NCBI RefSeq assembly: GCF_021117295.1
Contig: NZ_CP088247.1
Coordinates: 62,001 to 126,000 of the forward strand
Reading direction: 5' to 3'
Length of the DNA stretch: 64,000 nt
Source of the DNA: Methylorubrum sp. B1-46
GTDB taxonomy: Bacteria > Pseudomonadota > Alphaproteobacteria > Rhizobiales > Beijerinckiaceae
The notes under the pieces were generated by a model. The model did not search any database. It saw only the letters and a program-made list of their open reading frames with translations, and had not been told where the DNA came from. A program made the translations under genes and the position numbers. The number at the start of each line of letters is the position of its first letter. Positions within the stretch are counted from its first letter, which is position 1. Shown here in pieces: positions 14,574 to 23,125 of this stretch.

Positions 14574-16949
14574 ATGATGGAGTATTTCGCCCAAGGCGCG
14601 GCCGCGAGCGAGCTTCTGTTGCGTGCAGCCTCGCGTCAGTGGTCGGCGATCTCGAGCGCACACATCGAGCGAAGCCTGAGAAATCTTGAGCGCCTGCACA
14701 CCAGCTTCCAGGAGACGGTGAGCTCCGCGATGAGTGGGTCGCTGCCTCAGGATTGGGCTGCATATCTACGCGATCGCGCCGAGCGGACCGTCCTCACCCT
14801 CGATGCGCTGTGTGAGCGTGGGGACATCTTCATCGCGCACGAGGGTGCTGGTTGTCCTCCGGTGTTGATCTACGACTATGAGGTGGTGATGGATGGTCGC
14901 GATCTACCGCGGCCCTGCAACTACATGCTGCTGCGCATCGTGCCACCCGCGGGCGTGACCGTGTTGGACAGCAAGCGTCCCTACGTCATCATCGATCCGC
15001 GGGCGGGGCACGGCGCTGGCATCGGCGGCTTCAAGTTCGACAGCCAGGTCGGCGTGGCACTCGCGCGCGGCAACCCGGTCTACTTCGTGGGATTCCGCCG
15101 TGATCCTGAGGTCGGGCAGACGCTGGCCGATGTGGCCCAAGCCGAGGCGACGTTCGTCCGTACGATCGTGCGGCGTCATCCCGAAAGCCCGATGCCGGCC
15201 ATCATCGGCAACTGCCAGGGCGGCTGGGCGGCACTGCTGCTTGCAGCGACCAATCCCGACCTCAGCGGCCCAATCGTGCTCAATGGTGCGCCGGTAGCAG
15301 CCTGGTCCGGTGAGGTCGGCACCAACCCGATGCGCTACAAAGCTGGGCTCATCGGCGGAACCTGGCAGGCAATGTTCTGGTCGGACATCGGCGGCGGTGT
15401 GTTCGATGGGGCGCACCTCGTCAACAACTTTGAGATACTCAATCCCAGCCGCAACTACTTCGGCAAGTACTACGACCTTTTCACCACCATCGACACCGGT
15501 CGCACGCGTTTCCTCGAGTTCGAGAAATGGTGGGGCGGCATGTTCCTCATGAACGAGCCGGAGATCCGCTGGATTGTCGAACAGCTGTTTGTCGGTAACA
15601 AGCTTGTCAAGAACACTGCGCAGATCGAGCCCGGTCGGCTCATCGAGCTTAAGAGCATACGCGCACCCATCATCCTGTTCGCGAGTTTCGGAGACAACAT
15701 CACTCCGCCGCAGCAGGCGCTGAATTGGCTCGTCGACACCTACTCCGACGTCGATGAGATGCGTATCCACGGTCAGCGCATCATCTACATGCTCAATGAG
15801 GAGGTCGGCCACCTCGGCATCTTCGTCTCGGCCAAAATCGCCAGGAAGGAGCATACCGAGGTCAGCTCGGTCATGCGAACGATCGAGAGCCTGCCGCCGG
15901 GCCTCTACGAGATGAAGATCGAGGCGGCGCAAGGAGACGGGGTCGACCGGCAGTTCACGGTTGCGTTCTACGAACGCACACTCGACGATGTGCGCCGGAT
16001 CGACGACGGTCGCCTCGACGAAAGGCCCTTCGCCGCCGTGGACCGCTTCTCCGCCGCGCAGGCCGAGGCCTACGATGTGCTGGTCCGGCCCCTCGTTAAG
16101 GCGATGGTGACGACCCCTGTGGCCGAGGCAAGCCGCGCGTTGCATCCCCTGCGGGTGCAGCGTCGGATGATGTCGACGCAGAACCCGTTTGCAGCCCCGC
16201 TCCGCATGATGGCCGACGTGGTCAAGCCAGGCCGACGCGAGCTCCCGGCAGACAATCCGTTCGCCGCGGCCGAGGCTATGATGGCGGACATGTTCGCTCA
16301 GTCGCTCGATCTCTTCCGCGATATGCGCGACATGGCCTACGAGCAGGCGTTCTTCGCACTGTGGAATTCCCCCTGGGCGCAGGACTACGGCAAGCCACAC
16401 GATCACCATCGTACCCTCGAGAGCGCGGCGGAGCTGCGCGCGCTGCCCGAGGTGGCGATCGCGCTCGGTCACCTGCGGGCTGGCGGATTTGTCGAGGCGG
16501 TCGTTCGCATGCTCGTCCTGCTGGCTCAGTCGGCGGGAAGCGTCCGACGCGACAGGCTCGAGCGATCGGCTCAGATGCTCGCCGACAACGAACCATTCCG
16601 CTCGCTGACCGCCGCCGAGCGAGCGCGGATCATCCACGAGCAGACTCTGATCGTGCGCTTCGCGCCCACCGAGGCAATCGAGACGCTCCTAGATCTACTG
16701 CCGAGCCCTGCGGAGCGTGAGCTTGCGCTGAGACTCGTGCATTACATCCCGGGGCGGCTCAGTGAGATGGCGCCGGGCACCCTCGGTCTGCTCCAGCGTC
16801 TCCACGCGGCACTTGAGGTGCCGCCGATCAATAAGGACGTTCTCGAGAACCCATTGGGCGGCAGGGGCGAGGCGCCCGATCAGCTGGCTGGTTGGGCTCG
16901 AGGGGCCGATCGACGGACCGCGTCCCAGACCGGAGCCGCCGCTGAATGA
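14574..16949 (+). CDS. DUF3141 family protein, PhaC-like alpha/beta hydrolase
   Basis: A 791-792-residue protein of the DUF3141 family (PF11339). Residues about 90-460 form an alpha/beta-hydrolase core related to PHA synthases: YVIIDPRAGHGAGIGGFK, then IIGNCQGGW with a Cys at the nucleophile position (about residue 211-217), FASFGDNITPP and EEVGHLGIFV with the acidic and His positions. The C-terminal 300 residues are helical and unassigned. A GGGGGAG site precedes ATG 14574. Its stop overlaps the next gene by 4 bases. Whether it polymerises, hydrolyses or transfers acyl groups is unknown; context suggests hydroxyacyl-CoA substrates. Confidence 0.82.
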   Translation: MMEYFAQGAAASELLLRAASRQWSAISSAHIERSLRNLERLHTSFQETVSSAMSGSLPQDWAAYLRDRAERTVLTLDALCERGDIFIAHEGAGCPPVLIYDYEVVMDGRDLPRPCNYMLLRIVPPAGVTVLDSKRPYVIIDPRAGHGAGIGGFKFDSQVGVALARGNPVYFVGFRRDPEVGQTLADVAQAEATFVRTIVRRHPESPMPAIIGNCQGGWAALLLAATNPDLSGPIVLNGAPVAAWSGEVGTNPMRYKAGLIGGTWQAMFWSDIGGGVFDGAHLVNNFEILNPSRNYFGKYYDLFTTIDTGRTRFLEFEKWWGGMFLMNEPEIRWIVEQLFVGNKLVKNTAQIEPGRLIELKSIRAPIILFASFGDNITPPQQALNWLVDTYSDVDEMRIHGQRIIYMLNEEVGHLGIFVSAKIARKEHTEVSSVMRTIESLPPGLYEMKIEAAQGDGVDRQFTVAFYERTLDDVRRIDDGRLDERPFAAVDRFSAAQAEAYDVLVRPLVKAMVTTPVAEASRALHPLRVQRRMMSTQNPFAAPLRMMADVVKPGRRELPADNPFAAAEAMMADMFAQSLDLFRDMRDMAYEQAFFALWNSPWAQDYGKPHDHHRTLESAAELRALPEVAIALGHLRAGGFVEAVVRMLVLLAQSAGSVRRDRLERSAQMLADNEPFRSLTAAERARIIHEQTLIVRFAPTEAIETLLDLLPSPAERELALRLVHYIPGRLSEMAPGTLGLLQRLHAALEVPPINKDVLENPLGGRGEAPDQLAGWARGADRRTASQTGAAAE

Positions 16950-18355
16950 TCCGCGAGAACAGGACTTTTGCAGAGATCCGGCCTGGCGACTCCGCCGAAC
17001 TGATGCGGACCTGCACGGCGGACGACTTCTTCGTCTTCGCCACCGCATCAGGCAACCATAATCCGTTGCACCTGCCCGAACACGACCATGATGGCGATGG
17101 CGTGAAAGACGAGCCGATCGCACCGGCGATGTGGGTCGGCTCGTTGATCTCGGCGGTGCTCGGCAACATCCTGCCCGGACCCGGTACGCTCTATCGCGCG
17201 CAAGATCTGCAGTTCCTTGGCCATGCCCAGGCCGGCGACGACCTCGTCGCCCGCGTCACCGTGCTCGAGAAGCACGACGATGGCAGGGTTCGGCTTGCGA
17301 CCATCGTCGAGCGACCCTCGGACGGGGCGACGCTGGTGCGCGGCGAGGCGTTGGTTCAGGCGCCCTCAGCAAAGCTCAGCTTTGAGGATCTCGATCTCCC
17401 GGGGCTGGTGGTCCAGCGCCACAGGCATTTCGATACCCTTCTCGAGCGCGCCCGGGCGCTGCCGCCGCTCACCGTTGCCGTCGTCGCACCGGAGGAACCG
17501 AATTCGCTGGGCGGCGCGCTACTCGCGGCCGAGCATCATCTGATCACCCCCATCTTCGTCGGCGATCGGACCAGGATCGAGGCGGCGGCGCGTGAGATCG
17601 GCAGAAGCATCACCCAGGTCGAGATCGTCGACACCAGCGGGCACGTTGCAGCCGCGAACAAGGCCGTCGACCTCATCGCTGCAGGTCGTGCCCAGGCGCT
17701 GATGAAGGGACATCTCCATACCGACGATCTCCTGCGCGCCGCATTGCGCAAGGACAACGGCCTGCGCAGCGGTCGACGCCTGACACACGTCTTCGTCATG
17801 GACGTCCCGGGGCTCGCCCACCCCCTGCTCGTCACTGATGCCGCGATCAACATCACCCCGGACCTCACGACCAAGGTCGATATCGTGCAGAACGCGATCG
17901 ATCTCGCCATCTCACTCGGGATCCCCGAGCCGAAGGTCGGTATTCTGTCGGCGGTCGAGACGGTCAATCCGGCGATCCCCTCCTCCGTCGACGCGGCGCT
18001 GCTGTCCAAGATGGCCGAGCGCGGTCAGATCACGGGTGGGATCGTCGATGGGCCACTCGCCATGGACAACGCACTGGACCTCAAGGCTGCGCGAACCAAG
18101 GGCCTTACGGGTGCCGTAGCCGGTCAGGCCGAGGTGTTGGTGGTGCCGGGGCTCGACGCCGGCAACATGCTCGCCAAGCAGCTCACCTATATCTCGAAAG
18201 CCGAGGGAGCAGGACTCGTCATGGGCGCGAAGGTGCCGATCATCATGACGTCGCGGGCCGACGGCGAGAAGGCGCGCTTGGCCTCCTGTGCGGTCGCCGC
18301 GGTACATCACGCGCGAGTCTCCGCTAGCAGGGTCGCGGAGCTTGCGCAGCAGTGA
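16946..18355 (+). CDS. bifunctional enoyl-CoA hydratase / phosphate acyltransferase
   Basis: A 469-residue fusion. Residues 1-150 are a MaoC-type (R)-hydratase: the hot-dog signature DDFFVFATASGNHNPLH carries the catalytic Asp and His. Residues about 165-469 are a phosphate acetyl/butyryl-transferase domain (ALMKGHLHTDDLLRA, HVFVMDVPG, TDAAINITPDL, MDNALDLKAA). The two halves would make hydroxyacyl-CoA and exchange CoA for phosphate. The start overlaps DUF3141 by 4 bases and the end overlaps ackA by 4 bases, indicating translational coupling and a shared acyl-CoA to acyl-phosphate to acid route yielding ATP. Confidence 0.88.
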   Translation: MIRENRTFAEIRPGDSAELMRTCTADDFFVFATASGNHNPLHLPEHDHDGDGVKDEPIAPAMWVGSLISAVLGNILPGPGTLYRAQDLQFLGHAQAGDDLVARVTVLEKHDDGRVRLATIVERPSDGATLVRGEALVQAPSAKLSFEDLDLPGLVVQRHRHFDTLLERARALPPLTVAVVAPEEPNSLGGALLAAEHHLITPIFVGDRTRIEAAAREIGRSITQVEIVDTSGHVAAANKAVDLIAAGRAQALMKGHLHTDDLLRAALRKDNGLRSGRRLTHVFVMDVPGLAHPLLVTDAAINITPDLTTKVDIVQNAIDLAISLGIPEPKVGILSAVETVNPAIPSSVDAALLSKMAERGQITGGIVDGPLAMDNALDLKAARTKGLTGAVAGQAEVLVVPGLDAGNMLAKQLTYISKAEGAGLVMGAKVPIIMTSRADGEKARLASCAVAAVHHARVSASRVAELAQQ

Positions 18356-19542
18356 GCCGGTCGATTGCCCTGACGCTCAACGCGGGCTCCTCCTCACTGA
18401 AATTTGCTGTCTACGATATCGCACGGGGCGAGCCCGAGGAGATCGCCATCGGCCTGATCGAACGGATCGGCGATCGGCCGCGCATCAAGATGAAGGCCGG
18501 AGGCGAGCTGTTCGAGAGCCGTGATCTCGGCGCGCGGGAGACGGATACTCCCGCAAGTACACTCGATATCGTGCTCACGTTCCTGCAGGAGCATCTCGGC
18601 GAGTTGAACGTGACGGCCGTCGGGCACCGCGTTGTTCATGGCGGACCGCATTATGCCGTGCCCGTGCTGGTCACAAGCGCGATGCTCGATGAGTTGCGCG
18701 CGTTGTCGTCGTTCGCCCCGCTCCACCAACCGCACAACATCGCCGGCATCGAGGCAGCACTGACGGCCTTTCCCGAAGCGATCCAGGTTGCCTGCTTCGA
18801 CACGGCATTCCACCGGCACCAGCCCAAGGTGAACGACGTTTTTGCGCTACCGCGCGAGTATTATGACAAGGGTGTGCGGCGGTACGGCTTCCATGGGCTG
18901 AGCTACGAGTACATCGCGGGCGAGCTGAAGCGCATTGCGCCGTTGCTCTATGACGGCCGCGTCGTCGTTGCGCATCTCGGCAATGGCGCCTCGATGTGTG
19001 CCATGCTCGGCGGTCGCTCCATCGCCTCCACCATGGGGTTCACGGCGCTTGACGGCCTGCCGATGGGGACACGCTGCGGACAGATCGATCCGGGTGTCGT
19101 CTTCTACCTCGTGCAGCAGGAGGGGAAGACGATCGATGAAGTGCGCGAGCTGTTCTACAGCAAGTCAGGCCTCCTCGGCCTGTCCGGGCTGTCGAACGAT
19201 ATGTGCACGCTGGAGGCGGCCGCAACGCCCGAGGCGATGGAAGCGATCGACTATTTCGTCTTCCGGATCCGGCGCGAGCTCGGCGGCTTAGCCGCGGCAC
19301 TTGGTGGTATTGATGCCTTGGTGTTCTGCGGTGGTATCGGCGAGAACTCGCGTTACATCCGTGAACGCGTTTGCGAGGGGCTGGACTGGATTGGGATCGA
19401 GCTCGATCGCGAGCGCAACAAGGCGAGCGAGCGGCGGATCAACGGATCGTTCAGCCGGACCCACGTGCTTGTTATCCCGACGAATGAAGAAATCGTCATC
19501 GCTCGGGCAGTCAAGAATTTAATGCGGAGCCCATACTGTTGA
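18352..19542 (+). CDS. ackA: acetate kinase
   Basis: A 396-residue ASKHA-fold kinase using acyl-phosphate + ADP. Family blocks: LTLNAGSSSLKFAVYD (phosphate 1), GHRVVHGG, FDTAFHRHQP, RYGFHGLSYEYIA, VVAHLGNGASMCAMLGGRSIASTMGFTALDG and FCGGIGENS. The GTG start at 18352 overlaps the previous TGA (GTGA). It is the last gene of the fabI operon and would convert the acyl-phosphate made by the previous enzyme to carboxylate and ATP. An AT-rich stretch with runs of T follows the stop, but I see no clear stem. Confidence 0.92.
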   Translation: MSRSIALTLNAGSSSLKFAVYDIARGEPEEIAIGLIERIGDRPRIKMKAGGELFESRDLGARETDTPASTLDIVLTFLQEHLGELNVTAVGHRVVHGGPHYAVPVLVTSAMLDELRALSSFAPLHQPHNIAGIEAALTAFPEAIQVACFDTAFHRHQPKVNDVFALPREYYDKGVRRYGFHGLSYEYIAGELKRIAPLLYDGRVVVAHLGNGASMCAMLGGRSIASTMGFTALDGLPMGTRCGQIDPGVVFYLVQQEGKTIDEVRELFYSKSGLLGLSGLSNDMCTLEAAATPEAMEAIDYFVFRIRRELGGLAAALGGIDALVFCGGIGENSRYIRERVCEGLDWIGIELDRERNKASERRINGSFSRTHVLVIPTNEEIVIARAVKNLMRSPYC

Positions 19543-19693
19543 TCATCTCTAACGTGATGTGTTGTTTTTTATGCAAGTATCTCTGTCATCCATTCTAACA
19601 TAAAGCAAAATTGTGTCTAGTATTTTTTTTTATGCATCTTCGATTGTATATTTCAGATGTGGCTTGTGAATCGCTGTAAACTTGCCGAAAACA

Positions 19694-20095
19694 TCAATCG
19701 ACCGCAACAAATCCAATACGTACTGGTTCGGCGCTTATTTTTGGTAAGGCGGTCAAAGCTATGTTGACCTGCGTATAATGTTTTACCAGGTGGATCGGAT
19801 GGCCATCGAACATGCCCTCGAATATGATCAGGCTGCCAGATTGGCTTATGCGCCTCACATGAAAAGTTCGACCCCCTGCATCGGAGACGAAATAGGCTCC
19901 GATTTCGTGCATGTGATCCAGTGACAACTCAAAAACACGGATGGCATGGATTAGAGCAATAAACGTCTGCTTGCTGGCCACATTTTCATCCGCCGGACCA
20001 GTCTGTTTATGCTCTTCTGTTGATCCACATGATCGCTTCTCTTCCACTGGTCTGCTATAATTGCTGGAAATTGATGTCATGCGGACATTCTCCAT
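19694..20095 (-). CDS. hypothetical protein, possibly related to DUF6173
   Basis: A 133-residue protein with lower GC than its neighbours. The N-terminal 50 residues are polar; residues 50-133 look folded (SLDHMHEIGAYFVSDAGG, SLIIFEGMFDG, HLVKHYTQVNIALTALPK). The 'HEIGA ... F/VSD ... LVxHxxQxNxxLTALP' spacing recalls DUF6173 proteins, whose function is unknown; this comparison is from memory and weak. It stands alone between two AT-rich intergenic stretches. Confidence 0.5.
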   Translation of the reverse strand: MENVRMTSISSNYSRPVEEKRSCGSTEEHKQTGPADENVASKQTFIALIHAIRVFELSLDHMHEIGAYFVSDAGGRTFHVRRISQSGSLIIFEGMFDGHPIHLVKHYTQVNIALTALPKISAEPVRIGFVAVD

Positions 20096-20280
20096 GTGCG
20101 GAGATACATATTCGATGGCGTGCCTGTGGAGATTGGCGCACTTGCGTGACCGAATGATGTAACGGAAAGTGCCAGATCACGTTGCCGCCAAGGTCAAGAG
20201 ATCGTGTGGACACTCAGCTTTCGCTGCGTGGTCGACCTCGATGACTCGACCAAATTAACGGCCATCAACGTCGTTTTTTC

Positions 20281-20460
20281 AATCCATGCTGGCCCTCCGG
20301 GGTACGCAGCGGCGCCCCGGCATAGAAACAGATGCGCGGCTCTCCCGTGACGAGCGAGTTGGCCCGGGTGCGCGGGTCGGCACCGAGGTCCGGAATGACG
20401 AGCAGGTCCGGCTCAGTCGGGGCATAGGCGCAAACTGAGGCGTCGAGTGATCGGCCCCCA
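20281..20460 (-). pseudogene. GAF-domain sensor protein, internal fragment
   Basis: In one minus-strand frame the 60 residues read as the middle of a GAF domain: LVIPDLGADPRTRANSLVTG, then RICFYAGAPLRTPEGQ, the standard pattern of bacterial GAF signalling proteins (DAREDPRFxxNPLVTGxPxIRFYAGAPL). There is no start, stop or output domain. The fragment ends close to the left end of a deleted IS3 copy at 20500. Confidence 0.65.
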
Positions 20461-20499
20461 CGCGGTAGTCCAAGTTCTACGTTAAGTGCCGGGTTGGCT

Positions 20500-21105
20500 T
20501 GAGGGTCCCCCAGATTTTGGTCCGGCCGAAAGGTGAGCCTCCGGGTCTCATTCGGCGACTTGTTGAGCCGCCGCCAAGGCGAATTCCTGGGGCGTCAGCC
20601 ACCCCAGGGCGGTGTGAGGACGGCTCTCGTTGTACTGCCGCCGCCACGTCTCGATCTTGCTCCTCGCGTCGGCCAACGACAAGAACCAGTTCGCGTTCAG
20701 GCACTCGTCGCGCAGGCGGCCATTGAACGACTCGACCACGGCGTTGTCGGTCGGCTTGCCAGGCCGCGAGAAGTCCAGCGTGACGCCGTTCCCGTAGGCC
20801 CAGCGGTCGAGCGCCTTCGAGACGAACTCAGGCCCGTTATCGACCTGGATCGCGCGCGGCGCTCCGCGCAGCAGTGCCAAGCGGGCGACGGCAGCCACGA
20901 CCTGCTCGCCTTTGATGCCTTGGTCGACCTCGATCGCCAGAGCCTCGCGCGTGAACGCATCGACGATCGTCAGGGCTGCTTCAGCGCGAAGACGATCTGC
21001 TCTTCGGTGAACCTGCTCTTCTTCACGGCTTCGATCCTCCCGTCAGGGTCTCACAAAACCGGAAAACTCCCACTCAGGACGGACCAAAGCGATGGGGGGA
21101 CGTCA
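20500..21105 (-). mobile_element. IS3-family (IS407-like) element with internal deletion
   Basis: Both ends are present: left TGAGGGTCCCCC... at 20500 and right ...GGGGGGACGTCA at 21105, near-inverted copies that also share TTTGGTCCG. Inside, orfB (3' two fifths) is joined at about 20976 to the first bases of orfA, so roughly 600 bases present in the 10-kb copy are missing. The ends could still be moved in trans. The insertion cut a metal-efflux adaptor gene at 21106. Confidence 0.85.
20548..20976 (-). pseudogene. IS3-family OrfB, 3' part
   Basis: Contains AIQVDNGPEFVSKALDRWAYG (second Asp), then PGKPTDNAVVESFNGRLRDE with the catalytic Glu, and the ending NESRPHTALGWLTPQEFA. The start and first catalytic Asp were removed by the internal deletion. 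It complements the part missing from the 10-kb copy. Confidence 0.85.
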
Positions 21106-22112
21106 GTCAAGCGGGGGAAGATGCCGGAGGGCGGGGGCGAGAGGCGGCCGCCGACCGAGGACTGCACGACGCCGCTGGCGTTCGGGTCCGGGATGATGCG
21201 GCCCGGAAGCTCGACCGAGCGGTGGAAGCTGCCCTGTTCGGTCATGGTGGTGCGCAGGACCAGCAGGCGCTGAGTGGGCTTGGGCACGAAGACGGAGCCG
21301 TCGGGCAGGCGTTGCGCGAGGTCTGACGAGCCAGGGGCCCGGGGCTCGATCAGCACCGTCCCCTGCACCGGCGCGTCGTGGTCCTCGTCGCCATGCGCGA
21401 AGGCGGCCGTGCCGATGACGAGGGTGATGCCGACGGCGAGCAGGGCCACGGCCGGCGTACCCCGGCGCCCGCGGGCGAGTGCCGTCACGAGCGCGCCGAG
21501 CAGGAAGGCGACGGCGACCGCGGCCAAGAGGATCGGGTCCTTGGCGCCCAGGCGTTCCCTGACGCCGTGGGCGACCTCGGACACGCGCGCCAGTGCGGTC
21601 CGCATTGGGTCCGGCTTGGCGGGTGCGGCGGCCTCTGCCGTGTTCGGGTCGGGCACGGTGACCGCGACGGTGAGAACATCGACGTCCTCGCCCGCGGTGA
21701 CGGTCGCGACGAGTTCGTGCCGGCCGGGCTTCGACAGCCACGGGGCCGGCAGCGCGTACCCGCCGTCGGTCGTGGCGGTCGCGACCTTGGGACCGTCCGG
21801 CGTCTCGACCTCGATGGTCGCGCCGGGCACGGGCTCGTTCGTCCGGAAGCGGTCGAAGAACAGCGACAGGGTGCCGTCCCGCGGGATGGCGACGAGCTCG
21901 AAGGCGTCCGAGAGGGCCTCGCCACGCGGGGCTATGGTCTTCGAGATGGGCGGCGGGGCGGCGCCGTGGTCATGCCCCTCGTGGGCGTGCACAGGCCCCG
22001 CCAGGACGGCGGCAAGCAACGCCACCGCGCCATATAGGCGGCGGCAAGACGGATCGGCTTGGAAAGGAATCCTCGCGTCGGGAAGTCCGGACGGTGCCGT
22101 TCGCGGGCGCAA
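21106..22112 (-). pseudogene. metal-efflux RND periplasmic adaptor (CzcB/CusB-like), truncated by IS3
   Basis: About 315 codons of the N-terminal part of a heavy-metal membrane-fusion protein: signal-like hydrophobic stretch ending GPVHA, then HEGHDHG, a beta-rich domain, a membrane segment (ILLAAVAVAFLLGALVTALA, then VALLAVGITLVIGTAAFAHG), a second His-rich HGDEDHD, and the adaptor start (QRLLVLRTTMTEQGSFHRSVELPGRII). It stops at 21106 where the IS begins; the lipoyl and C-terminal domains are lost. The 5' end may also be frameshifted, since a better leader (SKPIRLAAAYMA) is in another frame. Confidence 0.75.
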
Positions 22113-22145
22113 TCCGGGCGTCGCGCGCCTCGGGCGCGCCCTACT

Positions 22146-22604
22146 TCACGCGAGGGTTCGTGGGGGCTTCGGCAGGGCCTCGGGGCCGGGACCCGAACGG
22201 CCGACGACGTCGCGCGGGACCAGCGTGACGGTCCGGAACAGCGACGGGGACAGGACCGAGGGGCCCAACAGCACGCCGGTGGCGCAGTAGGCCATCGTCC
22301 CACAGCAGCGGGTCTGGCAACCGGGCTGGCAGCAATCGTCTTGCGCGAGTTCGATGCGCGCGGCCACGACGGCCGGGAGCGCCACCTTGGACCAGGTCGG
22401 GGCCACGGGCCGGGTCACCGGCTTGGCGGGGGTGACCACCGCTGTCTACGCCGTTGCGGGGACGACCGTAGGCCGGGTCGCGGCCACGTGGTGGCCGTGG
22501 TGCGCATGGCCCTCGTGGGCCTAGACGGCGGACGGCGCGACGTAGGCGATAATCGCGAGGATCATCGCCGCCATCAGGCGCGCGATCTGCCGGTCGGGGC
22601 TCAT
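22146..22604 (-). pseudogene. small His/Cys-rich exported protein interrupted by two amber codons
   Basis: From ATG 22604 a frame of 153 codons runs to TGA 22146 with coding composition, interrupted by TAG at 22521-22523 and TAG at 22446-22448. The first stop falls at the end of a signal peptide (IARLMAAMILAIIAYVAPSAV-*-AHEGHAHHGHH); the rest has a Cys-rich DDCCQPGCQTRCCG segment and a hydrophobic stretch. CAG to TAG changes would explain both. It sits between CopZ and the metal adaptor, all on the minus strand, so it was probably part of the metal operon. Family not recognised. Confidence 0.5.
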
Positions 22605-22696
22605 GGGTCTGGCTTACACCGTTTCGGGTGGCGGGACTATGTCGGCGGGTGGGACGTGAATGCTGGATCGGGGCTTATGGTTGCCGCCGTCACGTT

Positions 22697-22906
22697 TTAG
22701 GCCGCGGCCAGCGGCGCGGCGGGAAAGCCGGCATTCGCGATGGCCTGGGCGATCCGGTCGGCCGGGACGGTCGCACCCAACACCGTGACGAGCTTCGCAC
22801 CGAGGTCGACCTCAACCTGGGCGTTCGGCTCGATGCCGAGGACTGCGCGGGTTATTGAGTTGACGCAGCCGCCGCAGCCCATCTTCTCGACCTTAAAGCG
22901 ATGCAT
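22697..22906 (-). CDS. heavy-metal-associated domain protein (CopZ-like copper chaperone)
   Basis: A 69-residue ferredoxin-like HMA domain: MHRFKVEKMGCGGCVNSITRAV with the metal-binding Cys-x2-Cys, and an ATVPADRIAQAIANAGF end. GGGAGAG lies upstream of ATG 22906. It would carry Cu(I) or a similar soft metal in the cytoplasm. It is the first gene of a metal-resistance operon whose later genes are broken, and it is divergent from an ArsR regulator. Confidence 0.85.
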   Translation of the reverse strand: MHRFKVEKMGCGGCVNSITRAVLGIEPNAQVEVDLGAKLVTVLGATVPADRIAQAIANAGFPAAPLAAA

Positions 22907-23077
22907 GACGCTCTCCCGTGGATGACGTCCCATCCAGATGGGGCTTCCCACGATGGGAAGGTCAAGGTCCGGCGGGGCCTGGCCCGTCAATGAGTTCGGA
23001 CGATGGCACGGGGTAGACGATGCATCCCCCGATGGCCTGTGGCTCGGAGGAAGACAGCCGCATACGGTGACATTATA

Positions 23078-23091
23078 TTAGGAGAACCTAA
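23078..23091. promoter_or_regulatory. TTAGG-N4-CCTAA operator, BigR/SqrR-type candidate
   Basis: The perfect dyad TTAGG-agaa-CCTAA lies between the divergent copZ-like and arsR-like genes, 35 bases upstream of the regulator's ATG. It fits a TTAG-N6-CTAA pattern that recurs at 29397-29410 before the persulfide operon, so both are probably bound by the same ArsR protein. Confidence 0.55.
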
Positions 23092-23125
23092 AAAAGCCGG
23101 GTCTGACATTCAGGGACACGGACCG

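Noticed and set aside
14904..16637. 577-codon open frame antisense to the DUF3141 gene
   Set aside because: It is a high-GC shadow; the sense strand has clear domain motifs and ribosome site.
20697..20960. Open frame at 20697-20960 on the minus strand, near-identical to one at 9707-10198
   Set aside because: Both are shadow frames of the IS3 OrfB core, whose real translation (AIQVDNGPEFVSKALDRW) is in another frame.
22146..22604. Amber recoding (TAG as sense)
   Set aside because: No supporting evidence in the window; several remnants nearby also carry stops, so decay is the simpler explanation. Kept only as an item to check.
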